This document shows positions 24,423 to 32,426 of a stretch of 36,022 nucleotides of DNA, piece after piece. A model generated the notes under the pieces. It was not told the origin of the DNA. It was given only the letters and a program-made list of their open reading frames with translations, and did not search any database. Positions within the stretch are counted from its first letter, which is position 1. Every line of letters begins with the position of its first letter. Source of the stretch: Planctomycetia bacterium (GTDB taxonomy: Bacteria > Planctomycetota > Phycisphaerae > Phycisphaerales > SM1A02); contig SXOD01000012.1 of NCBI GenBank assembly GCA_005776885.1, positions 1 to 36,022 on the forward strand, in the 5' to 3' direction. A program made the translations under genes and the position numbers.

Positions 24423-24988
24423 CGTCCGACCGGACCCCAGCTCTCGACGATCCGGTGGGTTGGCGGGCGGACCGAGCAATCGATGTCGACCGCGAAGAAT
24501 CCGCCGCGGTGGGCTCGGATGGCCGGCCACAGGATTGACTGGTCCGTCCACGGAATGCCGATCGTCGCCACGCGGTCCTCATCGATCCACTCCAGGGTGC
24601 CCTCGTCAAACCGCATGACGGGAACTTCGGCGTGTGCGATCGGCCGAGTGGCCTCGTAGAGGAAGATGAGCCAGTGGTGCTTCCCTTCGTAGCCGCGCTC
24701 GGCGACCATGCCGCAGAGTCGCGCCTCGTGCGACTGCAGCCGGACGCCTGATTCCTCTTCGATCTCGCGCAGCGCACACTGGTGCGGGCTCTCGCCCCGT
24801 GACACCTCGATCTTGCCGCCGATCGGCGAGTACAGGCCTGCATTGGGGGCCTTCGCGCGGTGGAGGAGGAGCAATCGCCCCTGCGCGTCCCACAGGTAGC
24901 AGAGCACGGCCAGGCGGTACGGGAGGTTGATGACGTCGTATTGCGGGGAGTCGAGGTCGTTGGGTGCCGTTGGTGCCGGATCGCTCAC
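24419..24988 (-). CDS. NUDIX hydrolase
   Basis: 189 aa from GTG 24988, which overlaps the dapA stop as GTGA. Longer in-frame starts would lie wholly inside dapA. The NUDIX box is visible: GGKIEVSRGE, SPHQCAL, REIEEESGV. The E-x7-REUxEExGU half is exact, but the first part has two extra residues relative to the canonical Gx5E spacing. NUDIX enzymes cleave nucleoside diphosphates linked to another moiety. The substrate cannot be read from the sequence. Third gene of the pdxJ-dapA-nudix unit. Confidence 0.85.
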   Translation of the reverse strand: MSDPAPTAPNDLDSPQYDVINLPYRLAVLCYLWDAQGRLLLLHRAKAPNAGLYSPIGGKIEVSRGESPHQCALREIEEESGVRLQSHEARLCGMVAERGYEGKHHWLIFLYEATRPIAHAEVPVMRFDEGTLEWIDEDRVATIGIPWTDQSILWPAIRAHRGGFFAVDIDCSVRPPTHRIVESWGPVGR

Positions 24989-25947
24989 GCCAGCGCTCCC
25001 TTGGCCTCCACCGTCGAACAGCCCGTCCGCCTGCCCTGGCCCGGCGTCATGCCCGCCGCGCCCAGGCCCGCCTCGGCGAGCAAGGCCTGGATCTTTGGCA
25101 TGTGCGCCGGATTGATCGGGTGCATCGGGAGGCGGAGGGCTCCACAATCGCGACCGAGCAGCGCCATCGCCGCCTTGAGCGGCACAGGGTTGGTGTCCAG
25201 CGAGAGGAGCCCGCGGGAAAGCGGGAAGAGGGCGGCGTGGCCCTCGCGCGCCGCCGCAAAGTCGTTCCGCGCGCATCGCTCGCAGAGGTCGGCGACGGCG
25301 CGTGGCATGAGGTTGCTCACCACGGACACGACGCCGCTGGCACCGACTGCCGCGAACGAGAGCGTGAGCGAGTCATCGCCCGAGAGGATCGTGATCCCGC
25401 AGCGTTGCCGAATCTCGCTCGCGGAATCCATGCTTCCCGTCGCTTCCTTGATCGCGACGATGTTCGGGTGGCGGGCCAGGCGCTCCACCGTCTCGGGCGT
25501 GATGGCGACGCCGCACCGCCCCGGGATGTTGTAGAGGATGATCGGAAGGTCGCAGCCATCGGCCACCGACATGAAGTGGCGATAGAGCCCCTCCTGCGAG
25601 GGCTTGTTGTAGTACGGGCTGACCTGGAGGCCGCCATGGGCCCCAAGCTCCTTGGCACGACGGTGGCGCTCCAGCGCATGGGACGTGCAGTTGCTGCCGG
25701 CACCCGCGACGACCAGGCAGCCTGAGCCACACGCTGACTCCACGGCCGTGGCGATCACGACATCCTGCTCGGCGTCGGAGAGCGTTGGCGCCTCGCCCGT
25801 CGTCCCGCAGGGAACGATGCCGCGGACGCCGCCGTCCACCTGGAATCGAACCTGCTGGCGAAGGCGTTCGACGTCGATCGCGGAGCCGTCGGGCGTGAAG
25901 GGTGTGACGATGGCGGTCCAGGCGCCGGCGAGGCTGTGCGTTGACAT
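24985..25947 (-). CDS. dapA: 4-hydroxy-tetrahydrodipicolinate synthase
   Basis: 320 aa, ATG 25947. A complete (beta/alpha)8 DHDPS: GTTGE (Thr49-Thr50 region), SPYYNKP, the catalytic Tyr139 in LYNIPGR with Arg144, and the Schiff-base Lys167 in VAIKEATGS. It condenses pyruvate with aspartate semialdehyde in lysine and diaminopimelate synthesis, so it may feed peptidoglycan. The C-terminus is some 20-25 residues longer than usual (GRRTGCSTVEAKGALA). It follows pdxJ by 21 bp and overlaps the NUDIX gene by 4. Other NAL-family aldolases (for example N-acetylneuraminate lyase) are less likely given these motifs. Confidence 0.92.
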   Translation of the reverse strand: MSTHSLAGAWTAIVTPFTPDGSAIDVERLRQQVRFQVDGGVRGIVPCGTTGEAPTLSDAEQDVVIATAVESACGSGCLVVAGAGSNCTSHALERHRRAKELGAHGGLQVSPYYNKPSQEGLYRHFMSVADGCDLPIILYNIPGRCGVAITPETVERLARHPNIVAIKEATGSMDSASEIRQRCGITILSGDDSLTLSFAAVGASGVVSVVSNLMPRAVADLCERCARNDFAAAREGHAALFPLSRGLLSLDTNPVPLKAAMALLGRDCGALRLPMHPINPAHMPKIQALLAEAGLGAAGMTPGQGRRTGCSTVEAKGALA

Positions 25948-25968
25948 GTGGTGGTCCTTGGTCGGAGG

Positions 25969-26751
25969 CTACTGCTCGACGTGGGGGGCGCGACGCGCGT
26001 CGCCCGAAGCGCACGCTTCGCGCATGAGCCGCTTCATCTCCCGGACGGCCTCGCGCATGCCGACCAAGAGGGCTCGGCTGACGATCGAGTGGCCGATGTG
26101 GAGCTCGCGGACGCCTGCGAGCGCCGCGACTGGCTGCACGTTGAAGTAGTTGAGCGCATGGCCGGCGTTGAATCGCATGCCGGCAGCAACGATGGCCGCA
26201 CCGGCGTTCCCCAGGCGCGCCAACTCGGCCTCGACGGCCGGCATGAGCGGGTCCCTCCCCTGGGCGTGGAAAGCGTGCGCGTATGGACCCGTGTGCAGCT
26301 CGCACACGTGCGCGCCGGCTTGCGCGGCCGCGTCCACCTGCCTGAGGTCCGCATCGATGAAGACACTCGTGCGAATGCCAGCATCCGCCAGGCGCGCGAT
26401 CTGTGCGGCCAGCCTTGGCTGATCGCCGGCCACGTCGAGCCCCCCCTCCGTGGTCACCTCGTGCCGCCCTTCGGGGACCAGCATCGCGGCCTCTGGCTTG
26501 AGGGCGCACGCGATCGCCACCATCTCGTCCGTCGCCGCCATCTCGAGGTTGAGCTTGACGTGGACCAGCTCGCGAAGGCGGCGCACATCATCGTCCTGAA
26601 TGTGTCGTCGGTCCTCGCGCAGGTGCACCGTAATGCCGTCCGCGCCACCGAGGTGTGCCTCCACCGCTGCCCAGACGGGGTCGGGCTCCCACGTGCGCCG
26701 TGCCTGCCGCACCGTGGCCACGTGGTCAATGTTGACGCCGAGTTCAATCAT
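25969..26751 (-). CDS. pdxJ: Pyridoxine 5'-phosphate synthase
   Basis: 260 aa from ATG 26751. The family opening [15 protein letters not shown] is at residues 4-18. The active-site HLREDRRHI, the [18 protein letters not shown] phosphate/substrate loop and [12 protein letters not shown] near the C-terminus are all present. PdxJ condenses 1-deoxyxylulose-5-phosphate with 3-amino-2-oxopropyl phosphate in the DXP-dependent vitamin B6 route. An in-frame start upstream (26865) would run into the divergent phoU and was rejected. GGAAG about 8 nt before the ATG may serve as ribosome binding site. First gene of pdxJ-dapA-nudix. Confidence 0.94.
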   Translation of the reverse strand: MIELGVNIDHVATVRQARRTWEPDPVWAAVEAHLGGADGITVHLREDRRHIQDDDVRRLRELVHVKLNLEMAATDEMVAIACALKPEAAMLVPEGRHEVTTEGGLDVAGDQPRLAAQIARLADAGIRTSVFIDADLRQVDAAAQAGAHVCELHTGPYAHAFHAQGRDPLMPAVEAELARLGNAGAAIVAAGMRFNAGHALNYFNVQPVAALAGVRELHIGHSIVSRALLVGMREAVREMKRLMREACASGDARRAPHVEQ

Positions 26752-26772
26752 CGCGAGACTTCCAGAGCGGGG

Positions 26773-26779
26773 TATCCTA
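26773..26779. promoter_or_regulatory. Overlapping divergent -10-like hexamers (TATCCT/TAGGAT)
   Basis: TATCCT (26773-26778, +) lies 7 nt before the phoU ATG. Read on the other strand, TAGGAT (26779-26774) lies 22 nt before the pdxJ ATG. Both fit TANNNT and share five base pairs. If both are used, the two promoters exclude each other. Confidence 0.45.
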
Positions 26780-26785
26780 CGGTCG

Positions 26786-27469
26786 ATGAGTGCGTTCTCC
26801 GAACGACGGCTGCAACTGCAGGCGGACCTCGTGGCCCAGGGTCGGGCGGTCCTCGAGCTGAGCACGGCTTCGGTGGAGTGCTACTTCACCCACGACCAGG
26901 ACAAGGCCCGGTCGGTGATCGAGACCGATGACCAGATCGACCAGGTCGACGTGAACATCGAGCGGCAGTCGATCCCTCTCCTGGCGATGGGCGAGAAGGG
27001 GGAGTTTGAGATTCGCTCGATCCTCACGATCGTCAAGGTCAACAATGAGCTGGAGCGCATCGCCGACTGCGCCGTCAACATCGCGGAGTTCGTCGTGGCG
27101 CACGAGCGCCCCACCGAGCGCATCCCACCGACGTTTCGGGTGATGGCCAACAGCGTGCTGGGCATGGTGCGCGACGCCGTCAAGGCGCTCGATACCGGTG
27201 ACTCGGAAGTGGCGCGCCAGGTGCTGCTCTTCGATGACACGGTGGATCGATTCAAGGGCGAGATCCTGCTCCACGCCCAGGAACAGGTGGCGCTTGGAGC
27301 CTTTGGCGTCCGGTTTGCCTTCAAGCTCACGGGGGTGACCCGAAGCCTGGAGCGGATGGCCGACCACTGCACGAACATCGCCGAACAGCTGATCTACCTG
27401 CACTCGGGCAAGATCGTCCGACACCGCCCCGAGGGTTGGAGCGAGCCACAGGCGCCCATCGCCCACTGA
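26786..27469 (+). CDS. phoU: PhoU-type phosphate signalling protein
   Basis: 227 aa from ATG 26786, usual PhoU length. Two three-helix bundles with the metal-binding E/DxxxD-like signatures can be read: [16 protein letters not shown] with [17 protein letters not shown] in the first half, and [11 protein letters not shown] with [20 protein letters not shown] in the second. PhoU normally connects the PstSCAB transporter to the PhoR/PhoB system and limits phosphate uptake. No pst or pho gene is adjacent. The UAP-type pyrophosphorylase gene follows after 35 bp and is probably in the same transcript. Confidence 0.92.
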   Translation: MSAFSERRLQLQADLVAQGRAVLELSTASVECYFTHDQDKARSVIETDDQIDQVDVNIERQSIPLLAMGEKGEFEIRSILTIVKVNNELERIADCAVNIAEFVVAHERPTERIPPTFRVMANSVLGMVRDAVKALDTGDSEVARQVLLFDDTVDRFKGEILLHAQEQVALGAFGVRFAFKLTGVTRSLERMADHCTNIAEQLIYLHSGKIVRHRPEGWSEPQAPIAH

Positions 27470-27504
27470 GTCGCCAACGTCGGCCCCTGGCGCACCACGC
27501 ACCC

Positions 27505-28950
27505 ATGACTTCCCTCTCGGACGCCATCGCCAGCACGCGCATGCGCCTGGCCGCGCATGGGCAGGAACACGTGCTTCGATTCATCGGGGAGTTGGATGGG
27601 ACTCGGGCACGCGCGCTGCTCGCCCAATGCGATGCCCTCCCACTTGACCTGCTGGCGCGTGAGATGACGGCGATCCTGGGGACGGCGCAGTCGGGAATGG
27701 CGGAGCCGTCGCACACGCGCATCGAGGCCGTTGACGTGATCCCCGCCCATCCCGAGGGATGGGTGGAATACGCCACCGCCGGCGAGGCACTCTTGCGGGC
27801 CGGCAAGGTGGCCTGCTTCACGGTGGCCGGTGGGCAGGGCACGCGACTGGGCTGGGACGCCCCGAAGGGAACGTTCCCGGCGAGCCCCATCACCCAGCGG
27901 AGCCTGTTCCAGATCTTCGCTGAGGGGATCCGCGGACTGCGCGAGCGATTTGGCGCACCGCTGGACTGGATCGTGATGACCAGCCCGCAGAATGACGTGC
28001 CGACGCGCGAGTTCTTCCAGTCGCACGGCTCGTGGGGGCTGGCGCCCGGCACGGTACGGTTCATCGTGCAGGGGACGATGCCCGCCCTGGATAGACGTGG
28101 CAAGATCCTGCTCAGTGACCGCAGCGAGCTGGCGACAAATCCCGACGGCCACGGCGGGTCCATCCGCGCACTCGCGGAGAGCGGCGAGCTGGCACGGCTG
28201 CGCGGGCGCGGCGTCGAACACCTCTCCTACTTCCAGGTGGACAACCCGCTGGTGCATCCGGCCGAGCCCCTCTTCCTCGGCTTGCACGCCACGCACCCAT
28301 CCTCGGGCGGGCAGATGAGTTCCCGCAGCGTCTCGCGACGGAGCGCCGCGGAGAAGGTGGGCGTCTTCTGCCAGCGCGCGGGCCGGGTGGGCATCATCGA
28401 ATACAGCGACATGCCTCCCGAACTCGCGGCGGCCGTGCTGGACGATGGTCGATTGCTCCATGGCGCGGGCAACATCGCTGTCCACGCCCTGTCGCTGGCG
28501 TTCATCGAGCAACTCACGCAGGACGGGCTGGCCCTCCCCTTCCACGTGGCGCACAAGAAGGTGCCGTGCCTTGACTCCGGCGGCGTGCTGCAAGCCCCCA
28601 GCGAGCCCAACGGCATCAAGTTGGAGACCTTCATTTTCGATGCCCTGCCGCTGGCGGACCGGCCCATCGTGGTGGATTCGCGCCGCGACGAGTGGTACGC
28701 CCCCATCAAGAACGCCGATGGCGGCGACAGCCCCGCCACCAGCAAGGCCGCCCAGGTGGCGCGCGCGGCCAGGTGGCTTGAGGCGTGCGGCGTTCGTGCG
28801 CCGCGCAACGGCGATGGTGATGTCGATGCCGTGATCGAGGTCGACCCGGCGGTGGCGCTCTCTGAGAATGACCTGCGCACTGCCTTGGCCACAGGCCAGG
28901 CCCGCGCGCCGAAGCAAGTCAACCCAGGCGACCGATTCGTCGTGGCGTGA
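27505..28950 (+). CDS. UDP-N-acetylglucosamine pyrophosphorylase-like uridylyltransferase (UAP1 family)
   Basis: 481 aa from ATG 27505. The nucleotide-binding loop VAGGQGTRLGWDAPKG (residues about 107-122) and later segments NPDGHGGSIRAL, FQVDNPL, EYSDMP and GIKLETFIFD match the eukaryotic-type UAP1/UGPase fold, not bacterial GlmU. It would join UTP and N-acetylglucosamine-1-phosphate (or another hexose-1-P) to give a UDP-sugar. The phosphohexomutase 3 kb away could supply part of the pathway. It lacks the left-handed beta-helix acetyltransferase domain of GlmU. Convergent with recJ (17-bp gap). Exact sugar specificity is not readable. Confidence 0.87.
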   Translation: MTSLSDAIASTRMRLAAHGQEHVLRFIGELDGTRARALLAQCDALPLDLLAREMTAILGTAQSGMAEPSHTRIEAVDVIPAHPEGWVEYATAGEALLRAGKVACFTVAGGQGTRLGWDAPKGTFPASPITQRSLFQIFAEGIRGLRERFGAPLDWIVMTSPQNDVPTREFFQSHGSWGLAPGTVRFIVQGTMPALDRRGKILLSDRSELATNPDGHGGSIRALAESGELARLRGRGVEHLSYFQVDNPLVHPAEPLFLGLHATHPSSGGQMSSRSVSRRSAAEKVGVFCQRAGRVGIIEYSDMPPELAAAVLDDGRLLHGAGNIAVHALSLAFIEQLTQDGLALPFHVAHKKVPCLDSGGVLQAPSEPNGIKLETFIFDALPLADRPIVVDSRRDEWYAPIKNADGGDSPATSKAAQVARAARWLEACGVRAPRNGDGDVDAVIEVDPAVALSENDLRTALATGQARAPKQVNPGDRFVVA

Positions 28951-28967
28951 GGCGCCGTTGACGGCGA

Positions 28968-30749
28968 TCACCGACCCGGCGCGATCACATCGCGGATGGT
29001 GGCATCCACGTAGTGCTGGTTGCCGGGTGCCACTTCCATGACGAGATCGACCCGCGCGCCAACCCTGAGGTGGGCGGCGAGTTCGTCGGCGCTCCAGACG
29101 ACTGCCCGTTGCGGCCGAGGCATGGCGCCGCCGCGGGCGGGCTGCGTGAGAAACACGCCAAGCGAATTCCCCTTCTGCTCCCTGATCTCCGCAATCGTGC
29201 AGTCGCGGCAGAGGAAGCAAGGTGCCGCGAAGCCGTGGCCAAAGTGCCCGGCGCGGTAGAGGTCGTCCACCGCGGCGCGAGGCGCGTCCGCCAAGTGAAG
29301 CTCGCCGTCAAGCCACTTCGGCTCCGGTCCTGCTGACCCGCGCATCGCCGTGGCGCATGCGTTCCGGAACTCGCGCGCGAACTGGTCGACTCGCCCCGCC
29401 TCGACCGTGACGCCACCGGCAGCCGCATGGCCGCCACCACTGGTGATGGTGTCCCGGCACTGGTCGATGACGTCAGCCAGGTTGGCCAGCCCCTGGGATC
29501 GAGCCGATCCGCGATAGATGCCGTTGCCGGTGTCCAGGCCCAGCACCATCGTCGGTCGAGCGAGCCGCTCCGACACCTGTCCCGCCACCACGCCCACGAC
29601 ACCCGGGTGCCAGCCTGCGTCGAAGAGGCAGAGCCCGCCGCGCACTTCGTGCTGTTCCTGGGCCACTTGTTCCCTCGCCATCGCCAGTGCCGCGGTGGTG
29701 GTCGCCCGCTGGACCCGCTTGCGTTCCTCGTTGAAATCCTGGAATCGGCGAATGTCGGCGGCAGCCCGTTCCAGCGCGCCCTCCCTCGCACCGTCCATGC
29801 ACAAAAAGTCGGCAACCTCCTGCGCGTGGCCCAGTCGTCCCACGGCGTTGAGGGTGGGAGCGATCTTGAATGCCACCGCCATGCTGTCCAACGACTTCCC
29901 GCTCACCAGCCCGGCTCCGTGACGGACGATCGCCTTGGTGGCCGGCAGGTCCGCGACGGCCAGTTGGCGCAGGCCCAAGTACACGAGTGTCCTGTTTTCT
30001 CCGACGAGCGGCATCACGTCGGCGACCGTCGCCATCGCGGCAAAGGCCAGCAAGTCCGACAGCAATCGACGGCCCTCAGGTGAAGCCGAAGCACCCGTTG
30101 CCACCTGCACCAGGCAGCACGCGACTTTCCAAGCCAATGCGCCGGCGCACAGCGGCGTCGCACTGCGCGCTTCATCGGCCAGTCCATCGATGTTCCAATG
30201 AACGATGGCCACGGTCGACTCGATGGGCAGCCCCTCGCGCGCCACTTCATGATGGTCGATCACCACGCACTTCCAGCCAAGCGAGCTGGCTCGCGCCAGT
30301 GCCGCATGCGCCGTCACGCCGCAGTCCACCGTCACCAACAATCCCGGCACGCCTCCCCGCCGTTCGTGAATCGCGTCGATGCCCTCCACGGAGAGCCCGT
30401 AGCCCTCCATCCGGTGCGGAATGGTGCCGTGGATGTCAGCGCCTGGCCGGAGCAACCGAAGCACGTGAACCAGGATGGCGATCGCGCAGGTCCCGTCGAC
30501 GTCGTAGTCGCCGAAGAGTTCGATCCCCAGCCCCTCCTCGCAAGCCTCGAGGATCACCTTGGCCGCAGCGCGCGCCCCCGGCAGCTCACTGGCCGGCCGC
30601 AACTGCGAGACCTGGGGCTTCAAGAACGAGCTCCACTCCGCCTCCGGGATGCCACGCCCCAGGAGGAACGATTCCAGCATCGATTCGCCGCCGATTCCGG
30701 CACCCTCACGGATTCTCCACGTGCCTCGGATGCCGCGCAGGGTCGCCAT
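28968..30749 (-). CDS. recJ: Single-stranded-DNA exonuclease RecJ
   Basis: 593 aa, ATG 30749. The DHH phosphoesterase motifs are in order: GDYDVDGT (81-87), VTVDCG near 140, IDHHEVA with Asp165-His166-His167, ATVADVMPL, and LNAVGRLGHA. The DHHA1 motif SGGGHAAAGG follows in the C-terminal half, then an OB-like domain. RecJ is a 5'-3' ssDNA exonuclease used in recombination and mismatch or excision repair. It is a single-gene unit. The start is supported by the TACCCT hexamer 6 nt upstream, though a Met at residue 24 is an alternative. Confidence 0.93.
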   Translation of the reverse strand: MATLRGIRGTWRIREGAGIGGESMLESFLLGRGIPEAEWSSFLKPQVSQLRPASELPGARAAAKVILEACEEGLGIELFGDYDVDGTCAIAILVHVLRLLRPGADIHGTIPHRMEGYGLSVEGIDAIHERRGGVPGLLVTVDCGVTAHAALARASSLGWKCVVIDHHEVAREGLPIESTVAIVHWNIDGLADEARSATPLCAGALAWKVACCLVQVATGASASPEGRRLLSDLLAFAAMATVADVMPLVGENRTLVYLGLRQLAVADLPATKAIVRHGAGLVSGKSLDSMAVAFKIAPTLNAVGRLGHAQEVADFLCMDGAREGALERAAADIRRFQDFNEERKRVQRATTTAALAMAREQVAQEQHEVRGGLCLFDAGWHPGVVGVVAGQVSERLARPTMVLGLDTGNGIYRGSARSQGLANLADVIDQCRDTITSGGGHAAAGGVTVEAGRVDQFAREFRNACATAMRGSAGPEPKWLDGELHLADAPRAAVDDLYRAGHFGHGFAAPCFLCRDCTIAEIREQKGNSLGVFLTQPARGGAMPRPQRAVVWSADELAAHLRVGARVDLVMEVAPGNQHYVDATIRDVIAPGR

Positions 30750-30755
30750 GGCCAG

Positions 30756-30761
30756 AGGGTA
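30756..30761 (-). promoter_or_regulatory. -10-like element TACCCT for recJ
   Basis: TACCCT on the minus strand ends 6 nt before the recJ ATG at 30749, with no room for a Shine-Dalgarno. It has the same geometry as other lead genes in the window. Confidence 0.45.
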
Positions 30762-30834
30762 CTGCCCGGTGCAGCGCCGCCACCGCGCCGCTAGGCTCCC
30801 TCAGCCGCCCCGACCAGGCCGACCACGATCCAAA

Positions 30835-30860
30835 CAGGTTCCCCTCCAACCAGGTTCCCC
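30835..30860 (+). repeat. Pair of 10-bp direct repeats touching the adk start codon
   Basis: CAGGTTCCCC occurs at 30835-30844 and again at 30851-30860, directly before ATG 30861. The gap before adk (30750-30860) also has TAGGCT at 30791-30796 as a possible -10, which would leave a leader of about 60 nt containing both copies. Confidence 0.6.
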
Positions 30861-31484
30861 ATGGCCAATCGATACAAGACGATCCTCCTCTTTGGCGCGC
30901 CCGGCGCGGGCAAGGGCACGCAGGGCAAGATCCTGGGCAAGATTCCAGGCTTCTTCCACCAGGCCTGTGGTGACGTGTTCCGCGCGCTGGACATGACCAG
31001 CGACCTCGGGAAGAAGTTCGTCGAGTACTCGTCCAAGGGGCTGCTGGTCCCCGACGACCTCACGATCGAGATGTGGCGATCAAACATCAACGCCCAGACC
31101 GTGCTCAGCCTCTACAAGCCGCATGAGGACCTTCTCGTGCTGGACGGCATCCCGCGCAACGTGGCGCAGGCCAAGGCGATGGAGGAATACATCGAGGTCC
31201 TCGAGGTCATCCACCTCGTCTGCCCGGATCTTGACAAGATGGTGGCCCGGATGCGGCGGCGCGCGCTCAAGGAGAACCGGATCGATGACGCCGACGAAAG
31301 GGTCATCCGGCGCCGGTTCGAGGTCTACGACCGGGAGACCAAGCCGGTGCTGGAATACTACGAGGCCTCCCTCATCAAGAACGTCGACGCCATGGGCTCG
31401 CCCTCCAGCGTCCTGCAGCACGTCCTTGAAGTCGTGGTGCCCGTGCAAGACGGTCACTTCAAGAATCCGCTCAGCGGCGTGTGA
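30861..31484 (+). CDS. adk: Adenylate kinase
   Basis: 207 aa. P-loop GAPGAGKGT at 12-20, the NMP-binding region (GDVFRA, GLLVPDDLT), DGIPRNVAQA in place of the usual DGFPR, and a short LID region (RRALKENRIDDADERVIRRRFEVY) without zinc cysteines. It balances ATP + AMP with 2 ADP in the cytoplasm. Single-gene unit, convergent with the PDZ protein (6-bp gap). No clear Shine-Dalgarno; the ATG directly follows a direct repeat. Another nucleoside monophosphate kinase is possible but less likely. Confidence 0.9.
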   Translation: MANRYKTILLFGAPGAGKGTQGKILGKIPGFFHQACGDVFRALDMTSDLGKKFVEYSSKGLLVPDDLTIEMWRSNINAQTVLSLYKPHEDLLVLDGIPRNVAQAKAMEEYIEVLEVIHLVCPDLDKMVARMRRRALKENRIDDADERVIRRRFEVYDRETKPVLEYYEASLIKNVDAMGSPSSVLQHVLEVVVPVQDGHFKNPLSGV

Positions 31485-31490
31485 GGAGAC

Positions 31491-32426
31491 TCAGTCGCCA
31501 CGGGGCTTCCCGGCTGGCGCAACCGGTGCCACTGGCGAGAGGTCATCCGCGGGACGTCGCTCCTTCGATGCCTCACGCGGCGATCGGAGCGGGAGTTGGC
31601 GCGCCTGTGGGAGCCAGCCTTCGATGAGTTCCAGGACCGCCTTGCGCCGCTCATCGCCAAAGTTCTGTGTGGCCCGGCGCGAGCCTCGCTCCCGATTGGC
31701 CTGGTCAAGCACGTCATCGCTGCCCAGTTCGATGGCAAACTCGAGCTCATCCTCCAGGGGCAGCCCGTTGGCATCGAGCAACGCCTTCCCATCGGCGCCG
31801 CGACGGGGCCGCGCGACCTTGATGCGGAGCAGCTCTCCGGGGTCGTGCGACTGGATGGCCGCGATGCACTCCTCGTTGCTGGTGACGACGATGCCGTCGA
31901 TCTGGAAGAGCCGGTCGCCAACCCTGAGCACCCGCTCGGCGGGGAGTCCTGCAATGAGTTCCTGGATGGTGACACCGGGTCGATTCCCGATGGTGGCCGG
32001 CTGCATGGAGACCCCCAGCGCGCCGCGCGGGGCCTGGACGACTCGATCAACCACCACCGTGAGCGCGCGGATGCGCACTTCGAGGTCGTACGGATGATCT
32101 CGCAGGCACACCAGGATCTCTGCGGCCGAGTGGTCGGAGTGCCTCAAGCCCCGAGTCGCCGACTCGCGCACGGAGACGGATGGGTCACCCAGCCTTCGAA
32201 TCGCCTCCTCGAGCGCCGGATCACACTGTGCCGCCTTCACGGCCTCTTCGCCCACCAAGGCTGCCACTTGCTCGCGAACTCGATCGCTGAAGCGCGCGCG
32301 GGCATCGCCCTCGACGGCGCCCAATCCCTGTCCGGGCACCAGCTGCCCCGCGGCGGAGTGGGCCATCGCCGCAGCGAGGGTGATGGCAAGCGCCGGGTGC
32401 GGGGCCCAGTACACAAGACGGCTCAT
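31491..32426 (-). CDS. Exported PDZ-domain protein
   Basis: 311 aa from ATG 32426, which overlaps the stop of the upstream kinase gene as ATGA. An earlier ATG at 32450 would add 8 residues and has a TAGACT hexamer 9 nt upstream. The signal peptide is at the N-terminus (LAITLAAAMAHSAAG). A helical or HEAT-like region (about 60-115, VREQVAALVGEEAV...LRHSDHSAAEILVCLRDH) precedes a PDZ domain at about 130-215 (RGALGVSMQPATIG, RVGDRLFQIDGI). No protease catalytic triad is visible, so it is a binding protein, not a DegP-type protease. The Arg/Pro-rich tail is probably disordered. Last gene of the tpiA-led unit; partner unknown. Confidence 0.8.
   Translation of the reverse strand: MSRLVYWAPHPALAITLAAAMAHSAAGQLVPGQGLGAVEGDARARFSDRVREQVAALVGEEAVKAAQCDPALEEAIRRLGDPSVSVRESATRGLRHSDHSAAEILVCLRDHPYDLEVRIRALTVVVDRVVQAPRGALGVSMQPATIGNRPGVTIQELIAGLPAERVLRVGDRLFQIDGIVVTSNEECIAAIQSHDPGELLRIKVARPRRGADGKALLDANGLPLEDELEFAIELGSDDVLDQANRERGSRRATQNFGDERRKAVLELIEGWLPQARQLPLRSPREASKERRPADDLSPVAPVAPAGKPRGD

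Noticed and set aside
22602..24551. A 649-codon minus frame fusing sequence antisense to the mutase with the PTPS protein
   Set aside because: Only the last 132 codons match a family. The upstream part is antisense to a well-defined phosphohexomutase, and a TATACT element sits before ATG 23000.
27394..29220. 608-codon minus frame opposite the UAP-type gene
   Set aside because: The + strand has clear nucleotidyltransferase motifs; the minus frame has none.
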